Assembly (NCBI GenBank): GCA_036796975.1
Contig: DAIRBY010000008.1
Span: forward strand, 15,219 to 79,218
DNA: 64,000 bases
From: UBA8190 sp003453695
GTDB taxonomy: Bacteria > Actinomycetota > Acidimicrobiia > Acidimicrobiales > UBA8190
Reading direction: 5' to 3'
A model generated the notes under the pieces. That model did no database searches, was not told where the DNA came from, and saw only the letters and a list, made by a program, of their open reading frames with translations. Positions 1-8,077 of this stretch are shown here, piece by piece (position 1 is the stretch's first letter; each line of letters begins with the position of its first letter). The position numbers and the translations under genes were made by a program.

Positions 1-897
1 GTTCATGAACACGTCGTCGAGGGTAGGACGGGCGATGCTCACTGCCGAGATCTCCACGTCGAGCTCGGAGAACAGCCTGGGCACGAACTGCTCACCGCTG
101 GGCACGTAGATGGTGACCGCCCCTTCGCTCATGGTGGCCTCCACTCCGAACCGCCGGCGCACCGCTTCGATGGCGGCCGCCGGATCGGCGGCCTGGAGCT
201 GGACCCGGTCCCGGCCCACGCTGGCCTTCAGGGCCTCGGGGGTGTCGATCACCACGATCCGGCCTTCGTCGATGATGGCGATGCGGTCGCAGTGCTCGGC
301 TTCGTCCATGTAGTGGGTCGTGAGGAACATCGTTATCGCCTCGCGCCGGCGCAGGTCGTTGATGTAGCTCCAGATGTGGGCGCGTGTCTGGGGGTCCAGC
401 CCGACGGTCGGTTCGTCCAGGAACAGGACCCTGGGGGAGTGGAGCAGGCCCCTGGCGATCTCGAGCCGGCGCTTCATCCCGCCCGAATAGGTGCGCACGA
501 GGCTGTCTCGCCGCTCCCACAGTCCGACCATCTCGAGGACGTCGCGCAGCCGCTCAGCCGCCTGGCCCCGGGGCACGCCGTAGAGCTCGGCGTGGAAGCG
601 CAGGTTCTCCGCCGCCGTCAGGTAGTCGTCGAGGGTGGTGTCCTGGAACACGAGCCCGATGCGCTTGCGCACCTCGGCCTGCTGGGCGGCGACGTCGAAT
701 CCGGCGACGTGGGCGCGACCCGACGTCGGTGTGAGCAGGGTGCACAGCATGGAGATGGTGGTGGACTTCCCGGCGCCGTTGGGGCCGAGGAAGCCGAAGG
801 TCTCGCCGGCGGCGACCTCGAAGCTCACCCCCCGCACGGCCTCTACGTCGCCGAAGCGGCGAGCCAGGTCGTGCACGTCGATGGCGGGCTGCTCCAT
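1..897 (-). CDS. ABC transporter ATP-binding protein, DrrA/daunorubicin-resistance type (3' end cut by window edge)
   Basis: Translation of the reverse strand gives an ATPase subunit of an ABC-2 type exporter. It couples ATP hydrolysis to export by a separate membrane permease, which should lie beyond the left edge. The Walker A motif GPNGAGKST lies near residue 40, the signature YSGGMKRR near 140, Walker B LFLDEPTVGLD near 160 and the switch His in LTTHYMDEAEHCD near 195. A DrrA-type C-terminal extension follows. 299 codons are visible with no stop, so only the last residues are missing. I chose the ATG at 897; the frame stays open upstream into a Thr/Gly/Ala/Asp repeat, so a longer N-terminus is possible but looks non-functional. 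Confidence 0.9.
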   Translation of the reverse strand, partial: MEQPAIDVHDLARRFGDVEAVRGVSFEVAAGETFGFLGPNGAGKSTTISMLCTLLTPTSGRAHVAGFDVAAQQAEVRKRIGLVFQDTTLDDYLTAAENLRFHAELYGVPRGQAAERLRDVLEMVGLWERRDSLVRTYSGGMKRRLEIARGLLHSPRVLFLDEPTVGLDPQTRAHIWSYINDLRRREAITMFLTTHYMDEAEHCDRIAIIDEGRIVVIDTPEALKASVGRDRVQLQAADPAAAIEAVRRRFGVEATMSEGAVTIYVPSGEQFVPRLFSELDVEISAVSIARPTLDDVFMN

Positions 898-900
898 CGT

Positions 901-970
901 GGCGACTTCATCAGCGGCATCAGCGGCATCAGCGGTGCCGGTGGTGCCGGTGGTGCCGGTGGTGCCGGTG
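901..970. repeat. Short tandem repeats, 9-bp units, in a divergent gap
   Basis: Between the ABC ATPase start (897) and the acyl-CoA dehydrogenase start (1203), the first part consists of about three copies of agcggcatc followed by about four copies of ggtgccggt. A degenerate cgctcccgc/cgcttccgc-rich stretch continues to about 1085. Both units have a 9-bp period, so all frames remain open across them. The rest of this 305-bp gap shows only a possible -10 hexamer, TAGCCT at 1191-1196, directly before the next gene. Confidence 0.75.
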
Positions 971-1202
971 GCGCCGACGGCACTGGCGGGGTCGACAGCA
1001 ACGCCGCTTCCGCCGCTTCCGCTTCGGTCGTTCCCGTCGGCTCTGTCGCCCCTGTCGCTCCCGCCGCTCCCGCCGGGGCCGTCTTCCAGGTCGTCCTGCT
1101 GGGCGCGCCACGACGTCGAGCGAGGTTCCGGCACGTTTCGAGAATACTGCCCGCCCCATCGTTCCAGGCTGGCGCCACGGAACGGTCGGATAGCCTTCGG
1201 CC

Positions 1203-2378
1203 GTGGATTTCGAGCTCTCCGCGGAGTTGCAGGAGCTGCGCGACACGGTGCGCCGGCTGGCCCAGGACAAGGTGAAGCCCCGGGCCCGGGAGATCGACAA
1301 GAGCGGCGAGTACCCGGCGGATCTCTTCGAGGCGTTCCGCCAAGCGGGGCTGCTCGGACTGTGCATCCCCGAGGAGTACGGCGGCTCGGGGGCAGGGATC
1401 CTCGGGCTCAGCCTCGCCATCGAGGAGGTGGCGAAGTACTCCAATGCCGCTGCGCTCATGTTGCTGCTCACCCGACTCCCCACCGGGCCCGTCATGATCG
1501 CCGGGTCCGAGGACCAGAAGCACCGCTACCTGCCCGGCATCACCTCAGGAGATCAGCGCGCCGCCTTCGGGCTGTCCGAGCCTCAGGCGGGAAGCGACGT
1601 GATGGGCATGCGCACGCGGGCGGTTCCCGACCCGCACCGCCCGGGCGGATGGGTGCTCACCGGCACCAAGTGCTGGATGTCCGGGGTCGCCGAGGCGGAC
1701 TGGTACACCGTGTTCGCCAAGACCGCCGACCCCCAGAGCCGGGCGCACGACTCGGTGACGGCTTTCATCGTGGAACGCCGCTGGTCCGGGGTCGAAGTGG
1801 GGCGGCGTGACCACAAGATGGGAGTGCGCGGCGTCGACACCGGCGAGCTGCTCCTCGAGGACGTGGCCGTGCCGAGCGAGAACGTCATCGGGGAGGTGGG
1901 TGGATTCCGTCTCGCTATGCTCGGGCTCAACTCCATGCGCCCGGTGGTCGCCGCCCGTGGCATCGGCCTGGCCGAAGGTGCGCTCATGTACGCCACGGAG
2001 TACGTGAAAGAACGTGACGCCTTCGGGAAGACCATTGCCGACTTCCAGGGCATCCAGTGGGAGATCGCCAAGTGCGCCGTCGACATCGAGGCGGCGCGGC
2101 TGCTGACCTATCGAGCCGCCTGGCTGGCCGACCAGGGCAAGTTCTCCAAGGAATGGGTGCCCTACTTGTCGGCCGCCAAGTACCACGCCACCGAGCTGGC
2201 GGTGCGGGCCTCGGGCCTGGCCGTGCAGCTGCTCGGGGCGGCCGGCTACATGGAGGACCACCCGACCGAGCAGTGGTACCGCGACGCCAAGCAACTGACG
2301 ATCGTGGAGGGGACCAGCCAGGTGCAGTTGGGGCTCGTGGCCCGCGGGGTCCTCGACGGTGACCTGTGGTGGGACTGA
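1203..2378 (+). CDS. Acyl-CoA dehydrogenase
   Basis: FAD-dependent acyl-CoA dehydrogenase of 391 residues, the normal length. It catalyses alpha,beta-dehydrogenation of an acyl-CoA with transfer of electrons to ETF. Seen in the sequence: an N-terminal helical domain starting DFELSAELQELRD, a middle domain with FGLSEPQAGSD (flavin/substrate contacts), and the C-terminal part with YVKERDAFGKTIADFQGIQW and GAAGYMEDHPTEQWYRDAK, then IVEGTSQVQ. The catalytic Glu is probably in the YRDAKQLTIVEGTS segment, as in short/medium-chain enzymes. It starts with GTG, and TAGCCT lies 6 nt upstream with no Shine-Dalgarno sequence, consistent with a leaderless mRNA. The substrate cannot be told from sequence. 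Confidence 0.95.
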   Translation: MDFELSAELQELRDTVRRLAQDKVKPRAREIDKSGEYPADLFEAFRQAGLLGLCIPEEYGGSGAGILGLSLAIEEVAKYSNAAALMLLLTRLPTGPVMIAGSEDQKHRYLPGITSGDQRAAFGLSEPQAGSDVMGMRTRAVPDPHRPGGWVLTGTKCWMSGVAEADWYTVFAKTADPQSRAHDSVTAFIVERRWSGVEVGRRDHKMGVRGVDTGELLLEDVAVPSENVIGEVGGFRLAMLGLNSMRPVVAARGIGLAEGALMYATEYVKERDAFGKTIADFQGIQWEIAKCAVDIEAARLLTYRAAWLADQGKFSKEWVPYLSAAKYHATELAVRASGLAVQLLGAAGYMEDHPTEQWYRDAKQLTIVEGTSQVQLGLVARGVLDGDLWWD

Positions 2379-2417
2379 GTGCCGTGTCGTCGGTGTGCTC
2401 GGTCAGCCCGCCAGTCT

Positions 2418-2500
2418 GGTGAACCCGGTGAGCCCCGTCAGCCCCGTCGTCAGGCGCGTCAACCCGGTGAGCCCGGTGAGCCCGGTGAGCCCGGTCACAG
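2418..2500. repeat. 9-bp tandem repeat (cccggtgag) before trpD
   Basis: In the 144-bp gap between the acyl-CoA dehydrogenase and trpD, the unit cccggtgag is repeated at 2463, 2472, 2481 and (partly) 2490. Degenerate copies of it lie upstream from about 2418. The trpD frame is open through it and would read Gly-Glu-Pro repeats, but family comparison places the true start downstream at 2523. Confidence 0.75.
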
Positions 2501-2522
2501 GGGTCAGGTCGGTGAGGTCGGC

Positions 2523-3644
2523 ATGAAGGCGCCGGATGGCGCTGATCGTGAGGGGCCGGCACCGACCGAAGACGAAGACGCCTTCGCCGCAATGGGCGGC
2601 TGGCCGACGCTGCTCGCCCGCCTGGTACGCGGCGACGAGCTGTCGGTGTCGGAAGCCGAGACGGCCATGGGCGAGGTGCTGTCGGGTGCCGCCACCCCGG
2701 CTCAGCTCGCCGCCTTCGTCATCGCCTTGCGCATGAGACGTGAGACGGTCGCGGAGATGAGCGGATTCGTCCGGGCCATGCTCGCCCACGCCGAGCCTCT
2801 TGATGTGCCAGGCGACCTCGTCGACACCTGCGGCACCGGCGGGGACCGCAGTCGCTCCATCAACGTGTCGACCATCGCCGCCTTCGTGGCGGCCGGCGCC
2901 GGAGCCCGGGTGTGCAAGCACGGCGGCCGGGCCGCGTCGTCAGCGGCGGGATCCGCCGACGTGCTGGAGGCGCTGGGCGTGGCCATCGACCTGGGACCGC
3001 AGGGCGTGGCGCGCTGCGTGGAGGAGGTGGGGATGGGCTTCTGCTTCGCCCCGCGCTTCCATCCCGCCATGCGCAACGCCGCCCCGGTGCGGGCCCAGCT
3101 GGGGGTGGCCACCGTCTTCAACTTCCTGGGCCCGCTCGCCAACCCGGCCCGGGCGCGCTTTCAGGTGGTGGGGGTGAGCGACCCGGCCATGGCCGAGAAG
3201 ATGCTCGGGGTGCTGGTCGCCAACGGCACCCGGCGGGCCATGGTCGTGCACGGCGCCGACGGGCTCGACGAGCTCTCCACGACCGGCCCCAGCGACGTGC
3301 TCAGCTGGCCGGTGGGCGAGAACGGCGACCCCACCGAGATGGCCTGGGAGCGCTACGTCGTGGACCCCGGCGACTTCGGGCTGGCCCCGGCGGCGCTCGA
3401 CGACCTGCGAGGCGGAGATGCCGCCACCAACGCCGATGCCGCTCGACGCGTGCTCGACGGCGAACGCGGTCCGCATCGCGACATCGTGGTGCTGAATGCG
3501 GCGGCCGCCCTGGTGGTGTGCGGCCGGGCCAAGACGATGGCGGAGGGCGTGGAAGGCGCCTCCGAGGCGGTCGACACCGGAAGAGCCCGCGCCGTCCTCG
3601 ACGACCTCGTCCGGGTGTCGCGCGACGCCCGCGGGGCGGGCTGA
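2523..3644 (+). CDS. trpD: Anthranilate phosphoribosyltransferase
   Basis: Second step of tryptophan synthesis: transfer of phosphoribosyl from PRPP to anthranilate. 373 residues, about 25 longer than usual because of an acidic N-terminal extension. The PRPP-binding signature DTCGTGGDRS is at about 101-110, followed by SINVST, the KHGGRAASSAAGSAD segment and the NAAPVRAQLG / FNFLGPLANPA motifs typical of TrpD. I chose the ATG preceded by GGTGAGG rather than the upstream frame opening at 2379, which would add a low-complexity Gly-Glu-Pro repeat. No other trp genes are adjacent, so trpD stands alone here. Confidence 0.95.
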   Translation: MKAPDGADREGPAPTEDEDAFAAMGGWPTLLARLVRGDELSVSEAETAMGEVLSGAATPAQLAAFVIALRMRRETVAEMSGFVRAMLAHAEPLDVPGDLVDTCGTGGDRSRSINVSTIAAFVAAGAGARVCKHGGRAASSAAGSADVLEALGVAIDLGPQGVARCVEEVGMGFCFAPRFHPAMRNAAPVRAQLGVATVFNFLGPLANPARARFQVVGVSDPAMAEKMLGVLVANGTRRAMVVHGADGLDELSTTGPSDVLSWPVGENGDPTEMAWERYVVDPGDFGLAPAALDDLRGGDAATNADAARRVLDGERGPHRDIVVLNAAAALVVCGRAKTMAEGVEGASEAVDTGRARAVLDDLVRVSRDARGAG

Positions 3645-3663
3645 CTCGCCCGGCTCGCCCAGC

Positions 3664-3945
3664 TCATCCAGCGCCGAGGTCCCAGATGGCCTCGAGGTCG
3701 TGGCGGCTGTAGGCCTGGAAGGCGACCAGCGTCGTCGTGGACTCGATGCCTTCCAAGGCGGCGATGCGCGTGGTGACCACGTCGACCAGCTCGTCGTGGT
3801 GGCGCACCCGCACGATGGCGATCAGGTCGGCCACCCCGCCGGCCACCGAGAACACCTCGGTAACCCCGGGGAGCTCGGCCAGCTCCTCGGCCAGCGGCGC
3901 GATACGCGCCGGCAAGGCGTCCACGAGCACGAAGGCGTGCAGCAC
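3664..3945 (-). CDS. Stand-alone Lrp/AsnC ligand-binding (RAM) domain protein
   Basis: 93 residues that match only the C-terminal effector-binding half of Lrp/AsnC regulators. The beta-alpha-beta-beta-alpha-beta pattern includes HAFVLVDALPARI, the GVTEVFSVAGGVADLIAIVRV core, and a terminal beta strand around TTTLVAFQAYS. There is no helix-turn-helix, so it cannot bind DNA by itself. Such stand-alone RAM proteins are known to form oligomers and bind small molecules such as amino acids. It starts with GTG, with TATTGT 7 nt upstream on the reverse strand, a probable leaderless promoter. It is convergent with trpD (20-bp gap), which fits loosely with amino acid sensing but proves nothing. Confidence 0.85.
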   Translation of the reverse strand: MLHAFVLVDALPARIAPLAEELAELPGVTEVFSVAGGVADLIAIVRVRHHDELVDVVTTRIAALEGIESTTTLVAFQAYSRHDLEAIWDLGAG

Positions 3946-4033
3946 CTGCCCGACAATAGGAGGGCGGGGGCCCCTGGCGCCTGAGCGGAGTCGGGGGCGC
4001 TGCTGGGTGGTGACCCCCGAGGCCAGGACCCGG

Positions 4034-4726
4034 TTACGCCGGAGCCAATGTGGCGGGGGCGACGGCGAGCGAGCCGGCAGCAGAGACCGGGATGGGGGCC
4101 AGGCGATAGGGGAGGGCGAGCAGCTCGCTCAGCCGAAGCACGCCGTAGCCGGTGGCGCCTTCGATTAGACGGTGCAACAGGTCGGCCGTGGCGAGGGCAT
4201 CGGCCAAGGCCCGGTGGGCGGGACGGTGGGCGAGCCGGAGCACGGCGGCCAACGTGCCCAGCGCGCAGTCGGGTACCTCGTCCCGCACGAGCCGGCGGGC
4301 CAAGGCCAGGGTGTCGACCACGGCATTGGTGAGGGGCGGGCGCCCGCAGCCGGCCAGGGCGGCATCGAGGAAACCGAGGTCGAAGGCGACGTTGTGGCCT
4401 ACCACCACGGCGTCGCCGATCAACGACACCAATTGGGGCACGGCGATCTGCGGCGACGGTGCGGCGCGCACCATGTCGTCGGTGATGCCGGTGAGCTCGC
4501 TCACGAACGGCGGGATCTCGGTGCCCGGGTCGACGAAGGTCTCGAAGCTGGCCAACTCCTCTCCGGCCAAGAAAGCGGCGGCGCCGATCTCGATGAGCGA
4601 CGCCTCGTCGGGGGAGCCGCCTGTGGTCTCCACGTCGAGGACGACGAACCTGACGTCGTAGAGGAACGGATCGGATACCACCGGGTCCCACGACGCAAGG
4701 CAGTCCATCGAGTTCACCGTATGCAC
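4034..4726 (-). CDS. 3'-5' exonuclease, DnaQ/DNA polymerase III epsilon family
   Basis: A DEDDh exonuclease of 230 residues. Motifs in order: ExoI with DVETTG (Asp and Glu), ExoII HNVAFDLGFLD, and ExoIII HRALADALATADLL, where the His and final Asp complete the two-metal site. The sequence then continues about 45 residues without a recognisable domain. It could be a proofreading-type subunit or a stand-alone nuclease; this compact form is common in Actinobacteria beside the true dnaE/dnaQ. A second in-frame ATG seven codons downstream could be the start. The call rests on the motifs; the biological role is inferred. Confidence 0.9.
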   Translation of the reverse strand: MHTVNSMDCLASWDPVVSDPFLYDVRFVVLDVETTGGSPDEASLIEIGAAAFLAGEELASFETFVDPGTEIPPFVSELTGITDDMVRAAPSPQIAVPQLVSLIGDAVVVGHNVAFDLGFLDAALAGCGRPPLTNAVVDTLALARRLVRDEVPDCALGTLAAVLRLAHRPAHRALADALATADLLHRLIEGATGYGVLRLSELLALPYRLAPIPVSAAGSLAVAPATLAPA

Positions 4727-4815
4727 ATGGGTGTGTCATCACGTGGATGGTGGGCCCGCCTCGTCGGTCGGGCTCGCTGGGCCCGGCGGTCCTCCTTGCC
4801 GGATAGCTTGGGCCG

Positions 4816-5070
4816 ATGGCGCCGACCCGCTACCGCTGCACCGCCTGCGGCAACCTCACCCGCTTCGACGTGGTCACCGACCGCCGCACCTGGGCCTTCC
4901 ATCACTTCAGCGTGGGTGGCGAGCTGACGGTGGAAGAAGAGCAGGTGCTCTCGGAGGACGTGGTCGAGGTGTCGTGCCGGTGGTGCGGGCACGGCCGGGC
5001 CGTGGAGGAAGTGTCACACCCTCCTGAAAGCCTGTCGGAGAAGACCGACGGGGATCGATCGAGGGCATGA
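4816..5070 (+). CDS. Small zinc-ribbon protein
   Basis: 84 residues with two CxxC knuckles: YRCTACGN near the N-terminus and VSCRWCGHG near residue 55, separated by about 43 residues, consistent with a single zinc ribbon. The C-terminal tail is hydrophilic. No enzyme motifs are present. The hexamer TAGCTT is 6 nt before the ATG and there is no Shine-Dalgarno sequence, pointing to a leaderless transcript. It lies 28 bp before another small cysteine protein and then a glycosyltransferase, so the three may form one transcription unit. Function unknown. Confidence 0.75.
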   Translation: MAPTRYRCTACGNLTRFDVVTDRRTWAFHHFSVGGELTVEEEQVLSEDVVEVSCRWCGHGRAVEEVSHPPESLSEKTDGDRSRA

Positions 5071-5098
5071 TCCCCGCGCCCGACCCAGGGGGTGCGAC

Positions 5099-5341
5099 AT
5101 GGCCGGCCCGACCATCGCCATCAGCTGTGACGAGTGTGCGCTGCAGGAAACCGATGCCTGCGACGATTGCCTGGTGAGTTTCGTGCTGGGCCGAGAGCCC
5201 GACGACGCCGTGGTCATCGACGCCGAGGAGGCCCGCGCCGTGCGCATGCTGGCGAGGGCCGGTCTCGTGCCGGCGCTGCGCTTCGCCAGCCGCACCCACC
5301 GGTGCAGCATCTTGCGCCACGGCGGGCTCGCCGCCGGGTGA
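5099..5341 (+). CDS. Small cysteine-rich protein coupled to a glycosyltransferase gene
   Basis: 80 residues with two CxxC pairs close together (SCDECALQETDACDDC, residues 9-23), then an acidic stretch and a helix-forming C-terminal half (EEARAVRMLARAGLVPALRF). The spacing of the four cysteines suggests a metal site. Its stop overlaps the GTG start of the glycosyltransferase by 4 nt (GTGA), so translation is probably coupled. I do not recognise the family; a regulatory or structural role beside the mannosyltransferase is only a guess. Confidence 0.7.
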   Translation: MAGPTIAISCDECALQETDACDDCLVSFVLGREPDDAVVIDAEEARAVRMLARAGLVPALRFASRTHRCSILRHGGLAAG

Positions 5342-6489
5342 CGGCGCCCGTCAAGCATCTGCTCGTCACCAACGACTTCCCCCCCAAGGTGGGAGGGATC
5401 CAGGTCTACCTGTGGGAGCTGTGGCGCCGCCTCGACCCCGCCTCCTTCTCGGTGCTGACGACGAGCTCCCACGCCGAGGCCGCCGCCTTCGACGCAAAGG
5501 CCGCCGAGGCCGGTATCGAGGTGGTGCGGGCCCCCGCCGACATGCTGTTGCCGACCCCCGCCACCCTCCGCCTGATCCGGCGGCGTGCCGAGGAGACAGG
5601 CGCGTCGTTCCTCGTCGTCGACCCGGCCCTTCCACTCGGCCTGGCTGCCCCCGCCGTGGGGTTGCCCTACGCCGTGGTCCTCCACGGTGCCGAGGTGACG
5701 GTGCCCGGCAGGTTGCCGGGCAGCCGATCCGCACTGTCGAGCGTGGTACGCCGGGCACGTCTGGCGGTTTGCGCCGGGCACTATCCGGCCGCCGAGGCCC
5801 GCCGGGCCACGAGAGGTCGCCTGCCGCCTGTGGTTGAGGTCCCGCCCGGCGTCGACACAGCGCGCTTCGTCCCCCTGGGTGCAGCGGCACGCACCGCCGC
5901 CCGCCGGCGTTTCGGTCTCGCCGACGATGCCCTGGTCGTGCTGGGGGTGAGTCGACTGGTGCGGCGCAAGGGCTTCGACATGGTGCTGCAGGCCGCCGCC
6001 TCGATGGCCACGGACTTCCCCGAGCTGCTCGTCGTGATCGGCGGAGAGGGCAGGGACCGCAGCCGTCTCGAGGCCGTGGCCCGGCGTCTGGGCGTGGCGG
6101 CGCGCCTGCTCGGCCGGGTGCCCGGCGAGGACCTGCCGGCCCTGTACGGCTGCGCCGATCTGTTCGTGATGCCGTGTCGCAACCGCTGGGCCGGCCTCGA
6201 GCAAGAGGGCTTCGGCATCGTCTTCCTGGAGGCAGCCGCCACCGGGGTGGCCCAGGTGGCCGGGCGGAGCGGCGGGTCCGACGAGGCCGTCGCCGCAGGT
6301 GAGACCGGGCTGGTCGTGGACGATCCGGCGCAGTGGCGCGCCGTCGCCGCCGCCGTGCGGGCACTGCTGTCCGACCACGAGCGGCGCCGGCTCATGGGGG
6401 AGGCCGCCCGTCGGAGAGCGGAGCAGTTCTTCGACTACGACCGGCTCGCCCCTAGGCTGGCTGCCGCCCTGGGCGACGTGCCAGGCTGA
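5338..6489 (+). CDS. GT4 glycosyltransferase, PimB/MgtA-like mannosyltransferase
   Basis: 383 residues with a GT-B fold. The N-terminal loop reads LLVTNDFPPKVGGIQVYLWEL, which closely resembles the start of the phosphatidylinositol mannosyltransferase PimB' family. The C-terminal Rossmann half has GVSRLVRRKGFDMVLQAA, VIGGEGRDRSRLE and the acidic-rich EQEGFGIVFLEAAATG segment (EX7E motif) that contacts the nucleotide sugar. The expected role is GDP-mannose-dependent mannosylation of membrane glycolipids at the cytoplasmic face. The start is the GTG overlapping the preceding stop codon; the frame is open further upstream but without family similarity. Acceptor specificity cannot be read from sequence. 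Confidence 0.88.
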   Translation: MTAPVKHLLVTNDFPPKVGGIQVYLWELWRRLDPASFSVLTTSSHAEAAAFDAKAAEAGIEVVRAPADMLLPTPATLRLIRRRAEETGASFLVVDPALPLGLAAPAVGLPYAVVLHGAEVTVPGRLPGSRSALSSVVRRARLAVCAGHYPAAEARRATRGRLPPVVEVPPGVDTARFVPLGAAARTAARRRFGLADDALVVLGVSRLVRRKGFDMVLQAAASMATDFPELLVVIGGEGRDRSRLEAVARRLGVAARLLGRVPGEDLPALYGCADLFVMPCRNRWAGLEQEGFGIVFLEAAATGVAQVAGRSGGSDEAVAAGETGLVVDDPAQWRAVAAAVRALLSDHERRRLMGEAARRRAEQFFDYDRLAPRLAAALGDVPG

Positions 6490-6528
6490 ACCGGCCGGGC
6501 GGCCCGACAAGCGGACAGGAGCGGTCAC

Positions 6529-6990
6529 GTGGCGGAACAGGCCACCGAGCACATGGTCATGCACATGGTCGTGTCGGCTCCCCCTGAGCAGTGCTTCGCC
6601 GTGATCAGCGACGTCGAGCGCTACCCGGAGTGGGCCGCCGACATCAAGCAGGTCACCGTGGACAGCCGCGACGTGGAGGGCCGGCCCCTCGAGGTCAGCT
6701 GGCGGGTGGGCGCCTTCGGACGGAGCACGAGCTACACCCTGGCCTACGACTACTCCGGATCGCCCCGGCAGTTGGCGTGGAACCAGACGGCCGGCGACCT
6801 GACCTCCAAGCTCGACGGCTCCTATCGCTTCGACCCGGCGCCCGACGGCGGCACCGAGGTCACCTATACCTTGGACATCGGGCTGCGGGTGCCGCTCCCC
6901 GGGTTCATCAAGCGCCGGGCCCAGAGCCGGATCATGCACACCGCCCTGCAGGAGCTCAAGGTCCGGGTCGAGTCCTCGCTTCACACCTGA
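6529..6990 (+). CDS. SRPBCC / polyketide-cyclase-like protein
   Basis: 153 residues of the START/SRPBCC helix-grip fold. The N-terminal signature MVVSAPPEQCFAVISDVERYPEW is typical of the polyketide cyclase/dehydrase family, and the C-terminal long helix follows PGFIKRRAQSRIMHTAL. These proteins bind hydrophobic ligands; most have no known enzyme activity. It lies 40 bp after the glycosyltransferase and just before the ROK kinase, so it may be co-transcribed. GTG start preceded by GGACAGG. Role unknown, perhaps lipid binding. Confidence 0.85.
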   Translation: MAEQATEHMVMHMVVSAPPEQCFAVISDVERYPEWAADIKQVTVDSRDVEGRPLEVSWRVGAFGRSTSYTLAYDYSGSPRQLAWNQTAGDLTSKLDGSYRFDPAPDGGTEVTYTLDIGLRVPLPGFIKRRAQSRIMHTALQELKVRVESSLHT

Positions 6991-7013
6991 GCCTGGCGGG
7001 CACCGAGCTCGCC

Positions 7014-8066
7014 GTGGTCACGTCCTCGTCCGGCCCGCCGCCGGTCACCCTCGGCATCGACGTGGGGGGCACCAAGATGCTCGGCCTCGCCCTCGACGCC
7101 GACGGCACCGTGGTGGGGCAGGCGGTACGGGCCAGCTCCCATCCCGGGCCCTCCGCTGCCGGCCATCCCGCTGCCGCCCACGCCCTGGTTGCGCTGATGG
7201 CCGAGCTGGCCTCCGAGCTGCAAGTGGGCCTGGAGGGGGCGGACCTCGGACCGGCCAGCTCGCTCGGCATCGGGATGCCGGGGCTCGTCGACGACACGGG
7301 CCGGCTCCGGTTGGCCCCCAACCTCCCCGCCGGCGACGACCTCGACGTGGCACAGATGGTGCAGCGACGAGTGGGCATGCCGGTGGTGGCCGACAACGAC
7401 GCCACCTGCGCCGCCGTCGCCGAATGGGTGCTCGGGGCTGCCGTCGGGCGCCGGCACGCCTTGATGGTGACCCTGGGCACCGGCATCGGTGGCGGAATCG
7501 TGTGCGACGGGCGCGTCATGCGCGGCGCCCAGGGCTTCGCCGGCGAGATCGGTCACATGGTGGTGGACCCGTCGGGCCCGCGCTGCACGTGCGGCAAGCG
7601 CGGCTGTTGGGAGCGCTTCGCCTCGGGCAGCGGGCTGGCCCGCCTGGCCAGGGAGGCGGCGCACGCCGGACGTCTCGGCGCCGTCGTGCACATGGCCGGC
7701 GACGATCCCGACGCCGTGCGGGGCGAGCACGTCACGGCGGCGGCAGCGGGCGGAGACGAAGAGGCCCAGGCGGTCCTGGACGAATTGGGGTGGTGGATCG
7801 CCGTCGGGCTGTCCAATCTGGCCCTCGTCCTCGACCCTGAGGTCATCGTGATGGGCGGAGGGATGGTGCCCGTCATGCCCCTGTTCCTCGACGCCGTGCG
7901 GGCGGGCTTCACGGAGATGCTCGAGGGTGCCGACCGGCGTCCGGAAATTCCCATCGTGGCGGCGGTCATGGGGGAGCAGGCCGGTGCCGTGGGTGCCGCC
8001 CTCGTCGCCCGCGACGACGACCGCTACGCGGCCGGGCTCGGCCATCGGCGGGGCGCCGGCATCTGA
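7014..8066 (+). CDS. glk: ROK-family glucokinase
   Basis: ATP-dependent sugar kinase, 350 residues. Seen: phosphate-binding DVGGTK near residue 16, catalytic region ADNDATCAAVAEW, the second phosphate loop TLGTGIGGGIV, the ROK consensus GEIGHM with the zinc-binding His, and the zinc cluster CTCGKRGCWE. These mark a bacterial glucokinase that converts glucose to glucose 6-phosphate. The start is a GTG 24 nt after the SRPBCC stop; the frame remains open upstream without similarity. Glucose is the likely substrate, but other ROK sugars cannot be excluded. Confidence 0.9.
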   Translation: MVTSSSGPPPVTLGIDVGGTKMLGLALDADGTVVGQAVRASSHPGPSAAGHPAAAHALVALMAELASELQVGLEGADLGPASSLGIGMPGLVDDTGRLRLAPNLPAGDDLDVAQMVQRRVGMPVVADNDATCAAVAEWVLGAAVGRRHALMVTLGTGIGGGIVCDGRVMRGAQGFAGEIGHMVVDPSGPRCTCGKRGCWERFASGSGLARLAREAAHAGRLGAVVHMAGDDPDAVRGEHVTAAAAGGDEEAQAVLDELGWWIAVGLSNLALVLDPEVIVMGGGMVPVMPLFLDAVRAGFTEMLEGADRRPEIPIVAAVMGEQAGAVGAALVARDDDRYAAGLGHRRGAGI

Positions 8067-8077
8067 CGGGCTCATCG

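Noticed and set aside
901..970. N-terminal extension of the ABC ATPase through the repeat
   Set aside because: The frame is open, but it would add a Thr/Gly/Ala/Asp repeat not found in this family; ATG 897 gives a normal start.
5014..6984. 656-codon open frame on the - strand
   Set aside because: It lies antisense to the well-supported glycosyltransferase and SRPBCC genes, has no family motifs and a composition typical of GC-rich antisense frames.
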